Of a stretch of 64,000 nucleotides of DNA, positions 40,553-51,184 are shown piece by piece. Every line of letters begins with the position of its first letter. The first letter of the stretch is position 1. The notes beneath the pieces are model-generated. The model saw only the letters and a list, made by a program, of their open reading frames with translations. It made no database searches and was not told the DNA's origin. Source of the stretch: Burkholderiaceae bacterium (GTDB taxonomy: Bacteria > Pseudomonadota > Gammaproteobacteria > Burkholderiales > Burkholderiaceae_C); the NCBI GenBank assembly GCA_030123545.1, contig CP126124.1, positions 1,302,001-1,366,000 of the forward strand, in the 5' to 3' direction. A program made the translations under genes and the position numbers.

Positions 40553-41311
40553 ATGGCACCGAAGCTGATCGCGGCGAACTGGAAGATGAACGGCAGCCTG
40601 GCCGCGAACCGGGCGCTGATCGACGCGCTGCGCGCGGGCTTCGGTGGCGAAGCGCCTGATTCGCCCAATTGCACGGTCGCGCTGTGCGTGCCGGCGCCGT
40701 ATCTGGCGCAGCTGCAGGCGGCGCTGGCCGGCAGCGCGATGCGGCTCGGCGCGCAGGACGTGTCGGCGCACGAGGCCGGCGCCTACACCGGCGAGGTGTC
40801 GGCGGCGATGCTCGTGGACTTTGCGGTGCGCTATTGCATCGTCGGCCACTCCGAGCGCCGCCAGTACCACGGCGAGACCGATGCGGCGGTAGCCGCGAAG
40901 GCGGCGCGGCTGCTGGCAAGCGACATCACGCCGATCGTCTGCGTCGGGGAAACGCTGGCGCAGCGCGAGCATGGCCGCACTGAGGACGTCGTGCTGGCGC
41001 AGCTCGGCGCGGTGATCGCCGCTTTAGGCGCGCGCACGAGCGAGATCGCCGTGGCCTACGAGCCGGTCTGGGCGATCGGCACCGGCCGCACCGCGGCGCC
41101 CGCGCAGGCGCGCGAAGTGCACGCTGCGCTGCATGCGCAGCTGCACCGTTCCGGCGCTTCCGCGGTGCCGGTGTTGTACGGCGGCAGCATGAACGCGGCC
41201 AATGCGCGCGAGCTGCTGGCGCAGCCCGGTATCGACGGCGGGCTGATCGGCGGTGCTTCGCTGAAGGCCGCGGATTTTCTGCAAATCATCTCCGCAGCCA
41301 GCGTCGGTTAA
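40553..41311 (+). CDS. tpiA: Triose-phosphate isomerase
   Basis: Interconverts glyceraldehyde 3-phosphate and dihydroxyacetone phosphate. The 252-residue TIM barrel opens MAPKLIAANWKMNGS with the active-site Asn and Lys. The catalytic His is in VGHSERR (residues about 100), the catalytic Glu in VAYEPVWAIGTG, and the C-terminal phosphate loop in LIGGASLKA. All are intact. Confidence 0.98.
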   Translation: MAPKLIAANWKMNGSLAANRALIDALRAGFGGEAPDSPNCTVALCVPAPYLAQLQAALAGSAMRLGAQDVSAHEAGAYTGEVSAAMLVDFAVRYCIVGHSERRQYHGETDAAVAAKAARLLASDITPIVCVGETLAQREHGRTEDVVLAQLGAVIAALGARTSEIAVAYEPVWAIGTGRTAAPAQAREVHAALHAQLHRSGASAVPVLYGGSMNAANARELLAQPGIDGGLIGGASLKAADFLQIISAASVG

Positions 41312-41343
41312 GCGCGAGATGCTATGAATTTGGGAGTTACGCG

Positions 41344-41769
41344 ATGCATCTGATGTTGAACATCCTGTCCGCGGTGCAAATCCTGTCGGCGGTCGGCCTG
41401 GTCGGCCTGGTCCTGCTGCAGCACGGCAAGGGCGCCGACATGGGCGCGGCGTTCGGCGGCGGCGCATCGGGCAGCCTGTTCGGGGCCAGCGGCAGCGCGA
41501 ACTTCCTGTCCCGAACCACCGCGGTGCTCGCAACGGTGTTCTTCGCCTGCACGCTGGCGCTCGCGTATTTCGGCAATCTGCGGTCGTCGGCGCCGAGCAG
41601 CGGCAGCGTGCTCGAACGCGCGGCGGTCACAGCGCCGGCGTCGGCGGCCTCGAGCGCCACGACACAGATCCCCGGCGAGAGTTCGGTCGCACCGCCGCCG
41701 GCCAAGGCTTCGGCCGCGCCGGCGCCGGCGCCTGCCGCATCGGGTGCGGCGCAGATCCCGACCAAGTAG
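41344..41769 (+). CDS. secG: Preprotein translocase subunit SecG
   Basis: Accessory SecYEG subunit with two membrane helices: residues about 2-24 (MLNILSAVQILSAVGLVGLV) and 52-75. The GKGADMGAAFGGGASGSLFG loop between them is characteristic. The tail is a long Ala/Pro/Ser-rich cytoplasmic stretch, for 141 residues in all. It lies 32 bp after tpiA, the usual order tpiA-secG-tRNA-Leu-nuoA. Confidence 0.95.
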   Translation: MHLMLNILSAVQILSAVGLVGLVLLQHGKGADMGAAFGGGASGSLFGASGSANFLSRTTAVLATVFFACTLALAYFGNLRSSAPSSGSVLERAAVTAPASAASSATTQIPGESSVAPPPAKASAAPAPAPAASGAAQIPTK

Positions 41770-41899
41770 CGCGCGCAGCGCGAGCAGCATTTGGGTCCGG
41801 CGCGGCCGAGCGCCGGAAGCAACGGGGATTGGGGGTAAACTTCTTAGTAGTCCGGCGCGCCGCAATGCGTCCTCATGCGGGTCGGACAGCAAACGACAG

Positions 41900-41984
41900 G
41901 CCGTCGTGGTGGAATTGGTAGACACGCTATCTTGAGGGGGTAGTGGCGAAAGCTGTGCGAGTTCGAGTCTCGCCGACGGCACCA
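41900..41984 (+). tRNA. tRNA-Leu (anticodon GAG)
   Basis: An 85-nt tRNA including the encoded CCA. The acceptor stem GCCGTCG pairs with CGACGGC and the D arm TGGAATTGGTAGACAC is Leu-like. The anticodon stem CTATC/GGTAG encloses the loop TTGAGGG, giving anticodon GAG. A long variable arm TGGCGAAAGCTGTGC confirms a class II tRNA, and the T arm has GTTCGAGTC. It reads CUC and CUU. The position between secG and nuoA is conserved in Burkholderiales. Confidence 0.97.
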
Positions 41985-42040
41985 CAGAACAACCGCGCGC
42001 CAGCGGATTGCCGCAGCGCCGATCGTGATCAGAACGAGCG

Positions 42041-42400
42041 ATGAATCTCGACCAGTACCTCCCCGTGCTTTTGTTCATCCTGGTCGGCCTCCTCGTCGGC
42101 GTGGTTCCGCTTCTGCTTGGCCGCGTGCTCGGCCCGAACCGCCCGGACGCTGCGAAAAACTCACCGTACGAGTGCGGCTTCGAGGCGTTCGAGGACGCCC
42201 GCATGAAGTTCGATGTACGGTATTACCTGGTCGCGATCCTGTTCATTCTGTTCGACCTCGAGATCGCGTTTCTCTTCCCTTGGGCGGTGTCGTTGAAGGA
42301 CATCGGCGCGGTCGGCTTCTGGGCCATGATGATCTTCCTCGGCATTCTCGTCGTGGGCTTCGTCTACGAGTGGAAGAAGGGTGCGCTGGACTGGGAGTGA
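42041..42400 (+). CDS. nuoA: NADH-quinone oxidoreductase subunit A
   Basis: Membrane subunit (ND3) of complex I. The 119 residues form three hydrophobic helices and carry the conserved loop KNSPYECGFEAFEDARMKFD and FDLEIAFLFPWA. First gene of the 14-gene nuo operon. It starts 56 bp after the tRNA, so the tRNA and operon may share a transcript. Confidence 0.97.
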   Translation: MNLDQYLPVLLFILVGLLVGVVPLLLGRVLGPNRPDAAKNSPYECGFEAFEDARMKFDVRYYLVAILFILFDLEIAFLFPWAVSLKDIGAVGFWAMMIFLGILVVGFVYEWKKGALDWE

Positions 42401-42421
42401 AGGGCGGATCGGGAGAACCAG

Positions 42422-42904
42422 ATGGCGATTGAAGGTGTTTTCAAGGAAGGTTTCGTCACCACCAGCTACGACGCGGTGGTGAACTGGGCCAAGACCGGCT
42501 CGCTCTGGCCGATGACTTTCGGGCTGGCCTGCTGCGCGGTCGAGATGATGCACGCGGCGGCGGCGCGCTACGACATCGGCCGCTTCGGTGCCGAGGTGTT
42601 TCGCGCAAGCCCGCGCCAGTCCGACCTGATGATCGTGGCCGGCACGCTGTGCAACAAGATGGCGCCGGCGCTGCGCAAGGTGTACGACCAGATGAGCGAG
42701 CCGCGCTGGGTGATCTCGATGGGCTCGTGCGCGAACGGCGGCGGCTACTACCACTACAGCTATTCGGTGGTGCGCGGTTGCGACCGGATCGTGCCGGTCG
42801 ACGTGTACGTGCCGGGCTGCCCGCCGACCGCCGAGGCGCTGCTGTACGGCATCATCCAGTTACAGCAGAAGATCCGGCGCACGCAGACGATCGCCCGGGT
42901 GTGA
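42422..42904 (+). CDS. nuoB: NADH-quinone oxidoreductase subunit B
   Basis: Peripheral subunit (PSST) carrying the N2 [4Fe-4S] cluster, 160 residues. The ligands are the adjacent pair in GLACCAVEMMH and the cysteines of GSCANGGG and VPGCPPTAEAL. Cluster N2 passes electrons to quinone. It begins 21 bp after nuoA. Confidence 0.98.
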   Translation: MAIEGVFKEGFVTTSYDAVVNWAKTGSLWPMTFGLACCAVEMMHAAAARYDIGRFGAEVFRASPRQSDLMIVAGTLCNKMAPALRKVYDQMSEPRWVISMGSCANGGGYYHYSYSVVRGCDRIVPVDVYVPGCPPTAEALLYGIIQLQQKIRRTQTIARV

Positions 42905-42923
42905 ACACGCGCCGAGAAAGCCC

Positions 42924-43532
42924 ATGACCGCCGTTGCCGTCCATCCCGAGACCCTGAAGAACACCATCGCCGAGGTGTTGGGCGAGCGCTCGCGCCGCAT
43001 CGACCTGCGTCTCGGCGAAGTCACCGTCGAGGTGGCCGCGGCGAACTATCTGGCTGTCGCGCAGGCCCTGCGTGATGCCGACGGCTGCCGCTTCGAGCAG
43101 CTGATCGACCTGTGCGGGGTCGACTATTCGACGTACGGCGACCGGGTCTGGGAAGGCCCGCGCTTTTGCGTGGTGCTGCATCTGCTGTCGGTCAGTCTGA
43201 ACCAGCGGGTGCGGTTGAAGGTGTTCGCGCCCGATGACGGGGTGCCGGTGCTGCCTTCGGTGACCAGCCTGTGGAACTCCGCCAACTGGTACGAGCGTGA
43301 GGCGTTCGACCTGTTCGGCATCGTGTTCGAAGGCCACGAGGATCTGCGCCGCATCCTGACCGATTACGGTTTCATCGGCCATCCGTTCCGCAAGGATTTC
43401 CCGCTGTCCGGCCATGTCGAGATGCGCTACGACCCGGAGCAGCGGCGCGTGATCTACCAACCGGTGACGATCGAACCGCGCGAGGTCACGCCGCGCGTGA
43501 TCCGCGAGGACCACTACGGCGGGTTGCACTGA
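42924..43532 (+). CDS. nuoC: NADH-quinone oxidoreductase subunit C
   Basis: The 30-kDa peripheral subunit, 202 residues, separate from NuoD as is usual outside enterics. Conserved C-terminal stretch EREAFDLFGIVFEGHEDLRR, then ILTDYGFIGHPFRKDFPLSG. It starts 19 bp after nuoB and ends 1 bp before nuoD. Confidence 0.97.
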   Translation: MTAVAVHPETLKNTIAEVLGERSRRIDLRLGEVTVEVAAANYLAVAQALRDADGCRFEQLIDLCGVDYSTYGDRVWEGPRFCVVLHLLSVSLNQRVRLKVFAPDDGVPVLPSVTSLWNSANWYEREAFDLFGIVFEGHEDLRRILTDYGFIGHPFRKDFPLSGHVEMRYDPEQRRVIYQPVTIEPREVTPRVIREDHYGGLH

Positions 43533-43533
43533 G

Positions 43534-44787
43534 ATGGCAGATATCAAGAACTACACGCTGAACTTCGGGCCGCAGCACCCGGCGGCGCATGGCGTGCTGC
43601 GGCTGGTTCTCGAACTCGACGGCGAAGTGGTGCAGCGCGCGGACCCGCATATCGGCCTGCTGCACCGCGCGACCGAAAAGCTGGCCGAGCACAAGACCTA
43701 TATCCAGTCGCTGCCGTACATGGACCGTCTCGACTATGTGTCGATGATGTGCAACGAGCAGGCGTACTGCCTGGCGATCGAAAAGCTCCTCGGCATCGAG
43801 ATCCCGGTGCGCGCCAAGTACATCCGCACGATGTTCGGCGAGATCACCCGGCTGATGAATCACCTGATGTGGCTGGGCTCGCACGGTAACGACTGCGGCA
43901 GTTCGACCATCCTGATCTACTGTTTTCGCGAGCGCGAGGATCTGTTCGACATGTACGAGGCCGTCAGCGGCGCGCGCATGCACGCGGCGTACTTTCGTCC
44001 CGGCGGCGTCTACCGCGACCTGCCGGACACGATGCCGCAGTACCGCCCAAGCAAGGTGCGCAGCGCGAAGTCGACCGCGGCGCGCAACGCGAACCGGCAG
44101 GGGTCGCTGCTCGACTTCATCGAGGACTTCTGCGAGCGTTTTCCGAAGTATGTCGACGAGTACGAGATCCTGTTCACCGAAAACCGGATCTGGAAGCAGC
44201 GCCTGGTGGGCATCGGCGTGCTGCCGCCCGAGCGCGCGCTGAACCTGGGCGCGACCGGGCCGATGCTGCGCGGCTCGGGCATCGCCTGGGACCTGCGCAA
44301 GACGCAGCCGTACGACGCCTACGACCGCGTCGACTTCGACGTGCCGGTGGGCAAGACCGGCGACAGCTACGACCGCTACCTGGTCCGGGTCGAGGAGATG
44401 CGCCAGTCGAACCGCATCATCAAGCAGTGCATCGCCTGGCTGCGGGCGAATCCCGGCCCGGTGATCGTCGACAACCACAAGATCGCGCCGCCTTCGCGCG
44501 AGCGCATGAAGTTCGGCATGGAGGACCTGATCCACCACTTCAAGCTGTTCACCGAGGGCTTTCGCGTGCCGGAGGGCGAGGCCTACGCGGCGGTGGAGCA
44601 TCCGAAGGGCGAGTTCGGCATCTACATCGTCAGCGACGGCGCGAACAAGCCGTATCGGCTGAAGATCCGCGCTCCGGGATTCGCACACCTGGCCGCGTTC
44701 GACGAAATGACGCGTGGCCACATGCTGGCGGACGCTGTGGCCATCATCGGGACGCTGGATATCGTGTTTGGGGAAATCGACCGATGA
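43534..44787 (+). CDS. nuoD: NADH-quinone oxidoreductase subunit D
   Basis: The 49-kDa subunit of 417 residues that forms the quinone-binding cavity with NuoB. Motifs NFGPQHPAAHGVLRL at the start, RMHAAYFRPGGVYRDLP near residue 150 and RIKAPGFAHL-type ending (KIRAPGFAHLAAFDEM). Its stop overlaps the nuoE start as ATGA. Confidence 0.98.
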   Translation: MADIKNYTLNFGPQHPAAHGVLRLVLELDGEVVQRADPHIGLLHRATEKLAEHKTYIQSLPYMDRLDYVSMMCNEQAYCLAIEKLLGIEIPVRAKYIRTMFGEITRLMNHLMWLGSHGNDCGSSTILIYCFREREDLFDMYEAVSGARMHAAYFRPGGVYRDLPDTMPQYRPSKVRSAKSTAARNANRQGSLLDFIEDFCERFPKYVDEYEILFTENRIWKQRLVGIGVLPPERALNLGATGPMLRGSGIAWDLRKTQPYDAYDRVDFDVPVGKTGDSYDRYLVRVEEMRQSNRIIKQCIAWLRANPGPVIVDNHKIAPPSRERMKFGMEDLIHHFKLFTEGFRVPEGEAYAAVEHPKGEFGIYIVSDGANKPYRLKIRAPGFAHLAAFDEMTRGHMLADAVAIIGTLDIVFGEIDR

Positions 44788-45319
44788 ATCCGAAAACCAG
44801 CCCATCGCCGGCCGCGCCGTTTTCGCCGTCGATGCTCGCGCGGTTCGCGAAAGAGGTCGCGAAGTTCGCGCCCGAGCACAAGCAGTCGGCGGTGATCGCC
44901 TGCCTCACGATCGTGCAGCACGAGCGCGGCTACATCAGCCAGGACAGCGAGAACCAGGTTGCTGCCTATCTCGGCATGCCACCGATCGCGGTGCACGAGG
45001 TGACCACCTTCTACAACATGTTCAACCAGACGCCGGTCGGCCGGCACAAGCTCAGCGTCTGCACCAACCTGCCGTGCCAGCTGCGCGGCGGCCAGGACGC
45101 GCTCGATTACCTCGAGCGCCGGCTCGGCATCAAGATGGGAGAGACCACGGCCGACGGCATGTTCACGCTGCAGCAGAGCGAGTGCCTCGGCGCCTGCGCC
45201 GACGCGCCGGTGATGCTGGTCACCGACCGCACCATGTGCAGCTTCATGAGCAATGAGCGGCTCGACCGCCTGATCGACGGCCTGCGCGCTGCCGACGGCG
45301 CCGCGACCGCCGAGATGAA

Positions 45320-45323
<4 letters not shown>
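44784..45323 (+). CDS. nuoE: NADH-quinone oxidoreductase subunit E
   Basis: The 24-kDa subunit with the N1a [2Fe-2S] cluster, 179 residues. The thioredoxin-like fold holds the ligands in CTNLPCQLRGG and SECLGACADAP. The ATG at 44784 overlaps the nuoD stop, and its own stop overlaps nuoF as ATGA, so D-E-F are translationally linked. Confidence 0.97.
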
Positions 45324-46687
<1,364 letters not shown>

Positions 46688-46699
46688 GCGAACCGCCCC

Positions 46700-48868
46700 A
46701 TGATCGAACTGGAAATCGACGGAACGAAGGTAGAGGTTGCCGAGGGCAGCATGATCATGCATGCCGCCGACAAGGCCGGCATCTACATCCCGCACTTCTG
46801 CTACCACCGCAAGCTGACGATCGCGGCGAACTGCCGCATGTGCCTGGTCGACATCGAGAAGATGCCCAAGCCGATGCCGGCCTGCGCGCTGCCGGTCGCG
46901 CAGGGCATGGTGGTGCGCACGCACAGCGAGAAGGCCGTCCGCGCGCAGCAGGCGGTGATGGAGTTCCTGCTGATCAACCATCCGCTCGACTGCCCGATCT
47001 GCGACCAGGGCGGCGAATGCCAGCTGCAGGACCTCGCGGTCGGCTACGGCGAATCGGCCTCGCGCTACAAGGAGCCCAAGCGCGTGGTGTTCCGCAAGGA
47101 GGTCGGCCCGCTGATCTCGATGGAGGAGATGACGCGCTGCATCCATTGCACCCGTTGCATCCGCTTCGGCATCGAAATCGGCGGCGTGATGGAGCTCGGC
47201 ATGGTCAACCGCGGCGAGCACGCCGAAATCACGACGGTGGTCGGCGACACGATCGATTCCGAACTGTCGGGCAACATGATCGACATCTGCCCGGTCGGCG
47301 CGATCACGAGCAAGCCGTTCCGCTTCAGCGCCCGCACCTGGGAACTGCTGCGCCGCAAGTCGGTCAGCCCGCACGATTCCACCGGCGCGAACCTGGTGAT
47401 CCAGGTCAAGAACAACCGGGTAATGCGGGTCGTGCCGCTGGAGAACGAGGAAGTCAACGAATGCTGGATCGCGGACCGCGATCGCTTCTCGTACGAAGCG
47501 CTGAACCGCGACGATCGTCTGACGCAGCCGATGCTCAAGCAGGACGGCCACTGGGTCGAGGTCGATTGGCAGACCGCGCTCGAGGTCGTGGCCAACGGCC
47601 TGCGCGACATCAAGGCGGAACATGGCGCCGCGGCGATCGGCCTGCTGGCGAGTCCGCACAGCACGCTCGAGGAGCTGGTGCTGGCCAAGGCGCTGATGGA
47701 CGGGCTCGGCAGCGGCAACATCGACAGCCGGCTGCGCCATGCCGAGTTCACCCGATCCGAAGGCGTGCGCTGGTTGGGCACTTCGATCGCTTCACTGTCC
47801 ACGCTGGACCGCGTGCTGGTGGTGGGATCGAACCTGCGCAAGGACCATCCGCTGTTTGCGCAAAGAATTCGGCAGTCAGTCCGCACTGGTTGTGAGTTGA
47901 ATGCTATCAATTCAGTAGTCGAGCTGGCCTCCGCCGACGCCTGGGCGATGCCGGTCGCGCATGCGTCGCTGGCCGGCCCGGGCGCGTGGACGCAGGCGCT
48001 CGCCGATGTCGCGGCGGCGGTTGCGGCGAACAAGGGCGTGGCGCCGCCCGCGGCCGGTCGCGTCACCGACGAGGCCGCGGCGATCGCCGAGTCGCTGCTC
48101 GGTGGCGAGCGTCGCGCGATCCTGCTCGGCAACGCGGCCGCGCACCACGCGCGCGCGGCCAGCCTGCTTGCGCTGGCGAACTGGATCGGCGCGCAGACCG
48201 GCGCCAGCGTCGGCTACCTCACCGAGGCTGCGAACACGGTCGGCGCGCAATGGGCCGGTGCGTTGCCGGGCGGTACGGTGGTGGATGGCGGGTTGAACGC
48301 GGCCGAGATGCTGGCCGGCGCGCTGCAGGGCGTGCTGTTGCTCGGCACGGAACCCGAATTCGACTCGGCCGCGGGAGCTGCGGCCAAGGCTGCGCTCGGT
48401 CGCGCCTCGATGGTCGTCACGCTGAGCCCGTTCAAGGCGAACCTTGATCTCAGCGACGTGCTGCTGCCGATCGCGCCGTTCACAGAGACCTCGGGCACGT
48501 TCGTCAATGCCGAGGGCCGGCTGCAGAGCTTCCAGGCGGTCGTGCCGCCGCTCGGCGAAACGCGACCGGCGTGGAAGGTGCTGCGCGTGCTGGCGAATCT
48601 GCTCGGCCTGGCCGGCTTCGACCAGGAGTCGTCGCAGGCGGTGCTCGAGAAGATGCCGATTGAGCGGCGCGGCGGCGCGCGCTTCGTTCCGGCCGAGCGG
48701 CTCAGCAACGCGGCGAACGGGCCGATCGACCTCGCCGACGCCGGGCCGCAGGCGCCGGTCGTCGCCAGCATCTATCAACTCGACGGCCTGGTGCGCCGGG
48801 CCTCGTCGCTGCAGCTCACGGCCGACGCGCGCGCGGCGGCCAGGGGGCAGGAGGAGGTCTCCGCATGA
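46700..48868 (+). CDS. nuoG: NADH-quinone oxidoreductase subunit G
   Basis: The 75-kDa subunit of 722 residues with three Fe-S clusters near the N-terminus: CRMCLVDIEK (N1b), CPICDQGGECQLQD and RCIHCTRCIRFG (N5/N4), and CPVGAITSKPF. A molybdopterin-oxidoreductase-like domain follows. Residues about 388-408 (RIRQSVRTGCELNAINSVVE) are encoded by AT-rich sequence that looks like an inverted repeat copy. Overlaps nuoH as ATGA. Confidence 0.96.
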   Translation: MIELEIDGTKVEVAEGSMIMHAADKAGIYIPHFCYHRKLTIAANCRMCLVDIEKMPKPMPACALPVAQGMVVRTHSEKAVRAQQAVMEFLLINHPLDCPICDQGGECQLQDLAVGYGESASRYKEPKRVVFRKEVGPLISMEEMTRCIHCTRCIRFGIEIGGVMELGMVNRGEHAEITTVVGDTIDSELSGNMIDICPVGAITSKPFRFSARTWELLRRKSVSPHDSTGANLVIQVKNNRVMRVVPLENEEVNECWIADRDRFSYEALNRDDRLTQPMLKQDGHWVEVDWQTALEVVANGLRDIKAEHGAAAIGLLASPHSTLEELVLAKALMDGLGSGNIDSRLRHAEFTRSEGVRWLGTSIASLSTLDRVLVVGSNLRKDHPLFAQRIRQSVRTGCELNAINSVVELASADAWAMPVAHASLAGPGAWTQALADVAAAVAANKGVAPPAAGRVTDEAAAIAESLLGGERRAILLGNAAAHHARAASLLALANWIGAQTGASVGYLTEAANTVGAQWAGALPGGTVVDGGLNAAEMLAGALQGVLLLGTEPEFDSAAGAAAKAALGRASMVVTLSPFKANLDLSDVLLPIAPFTETSGTFVNAEGRLQSFQAVVPPLGETRPAWKVLRVLANLLGLAGFDQESSQAVLEKMPIERRGGARFVPAERLSNAANGPIDLADAGPQAPVVASIYQLDGLVRRASSLQLTADARAAARGQEEVSA
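47861..47925 (-). repeat. Possible AT-rich element, inverted copy inside nuoG
   Basis: TGCTATCAATTCAGTAG at 47900-47916 resembles the GCTAT...TAGC head. Read on the minus strand, the upstream side with GGCAGTCAGTCCGCACTGGT could be a degraded tail. Codons here (AGA ATT, TCA, GGT TGT GAG TTG AAT GCT ATC AAT TCA GTA) are rare in nuoG. The match is weaker than in trmJ or the FAD oxidoreductase gene. Confidence 0.4.
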
Positions 48869-49947
48869 TCGACGCGTTCTACAACGCCGGGCTTGGCTTG
48901 GCCGGCGCCTCCTGGTGGACGGCAGTCGCGTGGCCGGTGATCTGGGCGCTGATCAAGATCGTCGTGGTGCTGGTGCCGCTGCTGCTTTGCGTCGCGTATC
49001 TGACGCTGTGGGAGCGCAAGCTGCTCGGATTCATGCAGGTGCGCATCGGTCCGAACCGCGTCGGGCCGCTCGGGCTGCTGCAGCCGATCGCCGATGCCTT
49101 GAAGCTGCTGACCAAGGAAATCATTCAGCCGGCCGCATCGTCGAGCGGCCTGTTTATGCTCGGGCCGGTGATGGCCATCATGCCGGCGCTCGCGGCCTGG
49201 GTCGCGATTCCGTTCGGACCGGACGTCGCGCTGGCCAACACCAACGCCGGGCTGCTGCTGATCATGGCGCTGACCTCGCTCGAGATCTACGGCGTCATCA
49301 TCGGCGGCTGGGCCTCCAATTCCAAGTACGCATTGCTCGGCGCGCTGCGCGCGTCGGCGCAGATGGTCAGCTACGAGATCGCGATGGGCTTTTGCTTCCT
49401 CGTGGTACTGATGGTCAGTGGCAGCCTGAACATGACCGATATCGTGATGGGACAGGGCAAGGGCTACTTCGCGAGCATGGGACTGACTTTCCTGTCGTGG
49501 AACTGGTTGCCGCTGTTGCCGATCTTCCTCGTGTACCTGATCTCCGGCGTCGCCGAGACGAACCGCCATCCGTTCGACATGGCCGAAGGCGAGGCCGAAA
49601 TCGTCGCCGGGCACATGGTCGAGTATTCCGGCATGGGCTTTGCGATCTTCTTCCTGGCGGAATACACCAGCATGTGGCTGGTGTCGATCCTCGCGGTCAC
49701 GCTGTTCTTCGGCGGCTGGATGTCGCCGATCGACGCCGCGCCGTTCACCTGGGTGCCGGGCTGGATCTGGCTCGGCCTGAAGACCTTCGTCGTGGTTTCG
49801 ATGTTCATCTGGTTCCGGGCGACGTTCCCGCGCTTTCGCTATGACCAGATCATGCGTCTGGGCTGGAAGATCTTCATTCCGGTCACGCTGATCTGGCTGG
49901 TGGTGGTCGGCGCCTGGATGCAGACGCCGTGGAATATCTGGAAGTAA
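48865..49947 (+). CDS. nuoH: NADH-quinone oxidoreductase subunit H
   Basis: Membrane subunit (ND1) of 360 residues with eight hydrophobic helices. It links the quinone site to the proton path. Conserved: RIGPNRVGPLGLLQPIADAL and the loop ETNRHPFDMAEGEAEIVAGH. ATGA overlap with nuoG. Confidence 0.98.
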   Translation: MIDAFYNAGLGLAGASWWTAVAWPVIWALIKIVVVLVPLLLCVAYLTLWERKLLGFMQVRIGPNRVGPLGLLQPIADALKLLTKEIIQPAASSSGLFMLGPVMAIMPALAAWVAIPFGPDVALANTNAGLLLIMALTSLEIYGVIIGGWASNSKYALLGALRASAQMVSYEIAMGFCFLVVLMVSGSLNMTDIVMGQGKGYFASMGLTFLSWNWLPLLPIFLVYLISGVAETNRHPFDMAEGEAEIVAGHMVEYSGMGFAIFFLAEYTSMWLVSILAVTLFFGGWMSPIDAAPFTWVPGWIWLGLKTFVVVSMFIWFRATFPRFRYDQIMRLGWKIFIPVTLIWLVVVGAWMQTPWNIWK

Positions 49948-49957
49948 GGAGACCGTC

Positions 49958-50485
49958 ATGTCTGCTGCGACCGAAACCCCTCTCAAGGCGGGATCCGGCT
50001 TTTCGATCAAGGATTTTCTCAACAGCTTTATGCTGGTGGAACTGTTCAAGGGCATGGCGCTGACCGGGCGCTACGCGCTCAGCCGCAAGGTGACCGTCGA
50101 GTACCCGGAAGAGAAGACACCGCTCAGCCCTCGCTTTCGCGGACTGCATGCGCTGCGCCGCTACGAGAACGGCGAGGAGCGCTGCATCGCCTGCAAGCTC
50201 TGCGAGGCGATCTGCCCGGCGGTGGCGATCACGATCGAATCAAAGGTGCGCGAGGACGGCACGCGGCGCACCACGCGCTACGACATCGACCTGACCAAGT
50301 GCATCTTCTGCGGCTTCTGCGAGGAAAGCTGCCCGGTCGACTCGATCGTCGAAACCGACATTCTCGAATACCACGGCGAGAAGCGCGGCGACCTGTATTT
50401 CACGAAGGAAATGCTGCTCGCCGTGGGTGACCGCTACGAGGCACAGATCGCGGCGAACCGGGCGGCCGACGCCAGGTACCGCTGA
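49958..50485 (+). CDS. nuoI: NADH-quinone oxidoreductase subunit I
   Basis: TYKY-type ferredoxin subunit of 175 residues that carries the N6a and N6b [4Fe-4S] clusters. The ligands are RCIACKLCEAICPAVAI and CIFCGFCEESCPVDSI. An amphipathic N-terminal helix docks it on the membrane arm. Confidence 0.98.
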   Translation: MSAATETPLKAGSGFSIKDFLNSFMLVELFKGMALTGRYALSRKVTVEYPEEKTPLSPRFRGLHALRRYENGEERCIACKLCEAICPAVAITIESKVREDGTRRTTRYDIDLTKCIFCGFCEESCPVDSIVETDILEYHGEKRGDLYFTKEMLLAVGDRYEAQIAANRAADARYR

Positions 50486-50512
50486 CTCCAAGGATCGACG
50501 GGTAGTTGCCGC

Positions 50513-51184
50513 ATGGACGTCAAGGGCGCTCTTTTTTATATTTTTTCGGCGATTCTGCTGTTCGCCGCGTTTCGCGTCGTCACCGCGCGCAACCCGGTCA
50601 ATGCGGTGCTGTACCTGGTGCTCGCGTTCACGCAGGCGGCGATGGTCTGGATGCTGCTGAAGGCCGAGTTTCTCGCGATCGCGCTGGTGCTGGTGTACGT
50701 CGGTGCGGTGATGGTGCTGTTCCTGTTCGTGGTGATGATGCTCGACATCAACATCGATGCGTTGCGCCGGGGGTTCTGGCACCACTTTCCGCTGGCTGCG
50801 ACGGTCGGCGCGGTGGTGGCGCTGGAGATGGCGGCGGTGCTGATGGGAGGGTTTCGCGGCAGCGAACTCTCGCGCGTCACCGTGACGCTGGGCAAGGCCG
50901 GGGCGCCGGTTTCCAACACGCGCGAACTCGGCATTCTGCTGTTTTCGCAGTACCTGTATCCGCTCGAAATCGCCGCGGTGATCCTGTTGGTGGCGATCAT
51001 CGCCGCGATCGCGCTGACCCTGCGCCGGCGCAAGGACGCGAAATACACGAGTTCGTCCGTCCAGGTGCGGGTTCACGCCGTCGACCGGGTCCGGTTGGTA
51101 CAGATCCCGGTGACGCAACCCGCCGCGGCGATCGAGCCGGCTGCCCAGGCCGCCACCACCGCACAGCCGGAGACCAAGCGATGA
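50513..51184 (+). CDS. nuoJ: NADH-quinone oxidoreductase subunit J
   Basis: ND6-like membrane subunit of 223 residues. Five helices include the sequence LVYVGAVMVLFLFVVMMLDI, which contains the pi-bulge helix. A hydrophilic C-terminal tail of about 50 residues rich in Ala and Pro is longer than in E. coli. Its stop overlaps the nuoK ATG as ATGA. Confidence 0.96.
   Translation: MDVKGALFYIFSAILLFAAFRVVTARNPVNAVLYLVLAFTQAAMVWMLLKAEFLAIALVLVYVGAVMVLFLFVVMMLDINIDALRRGFWHHFPLAATVGAVVALEMAAVLMGGFRGSELSRVTVTLGKAGAPVSNTRELGILLFSQYLYPLEIAAVILLVAIIAAIALTLRRRKDAKYTSSSVQVRVHAVDRVRLVQIPVTQPAAAIEPAAQAATTAQPETKR

Noticed and set aside
41318..41343. GCTATGAATTTGGGAGTTAC before secG as an element copy
   Set aside because: Only part of a head is present and no second arm or tail. 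It is short and probably chance or the secG ribosome-site region.
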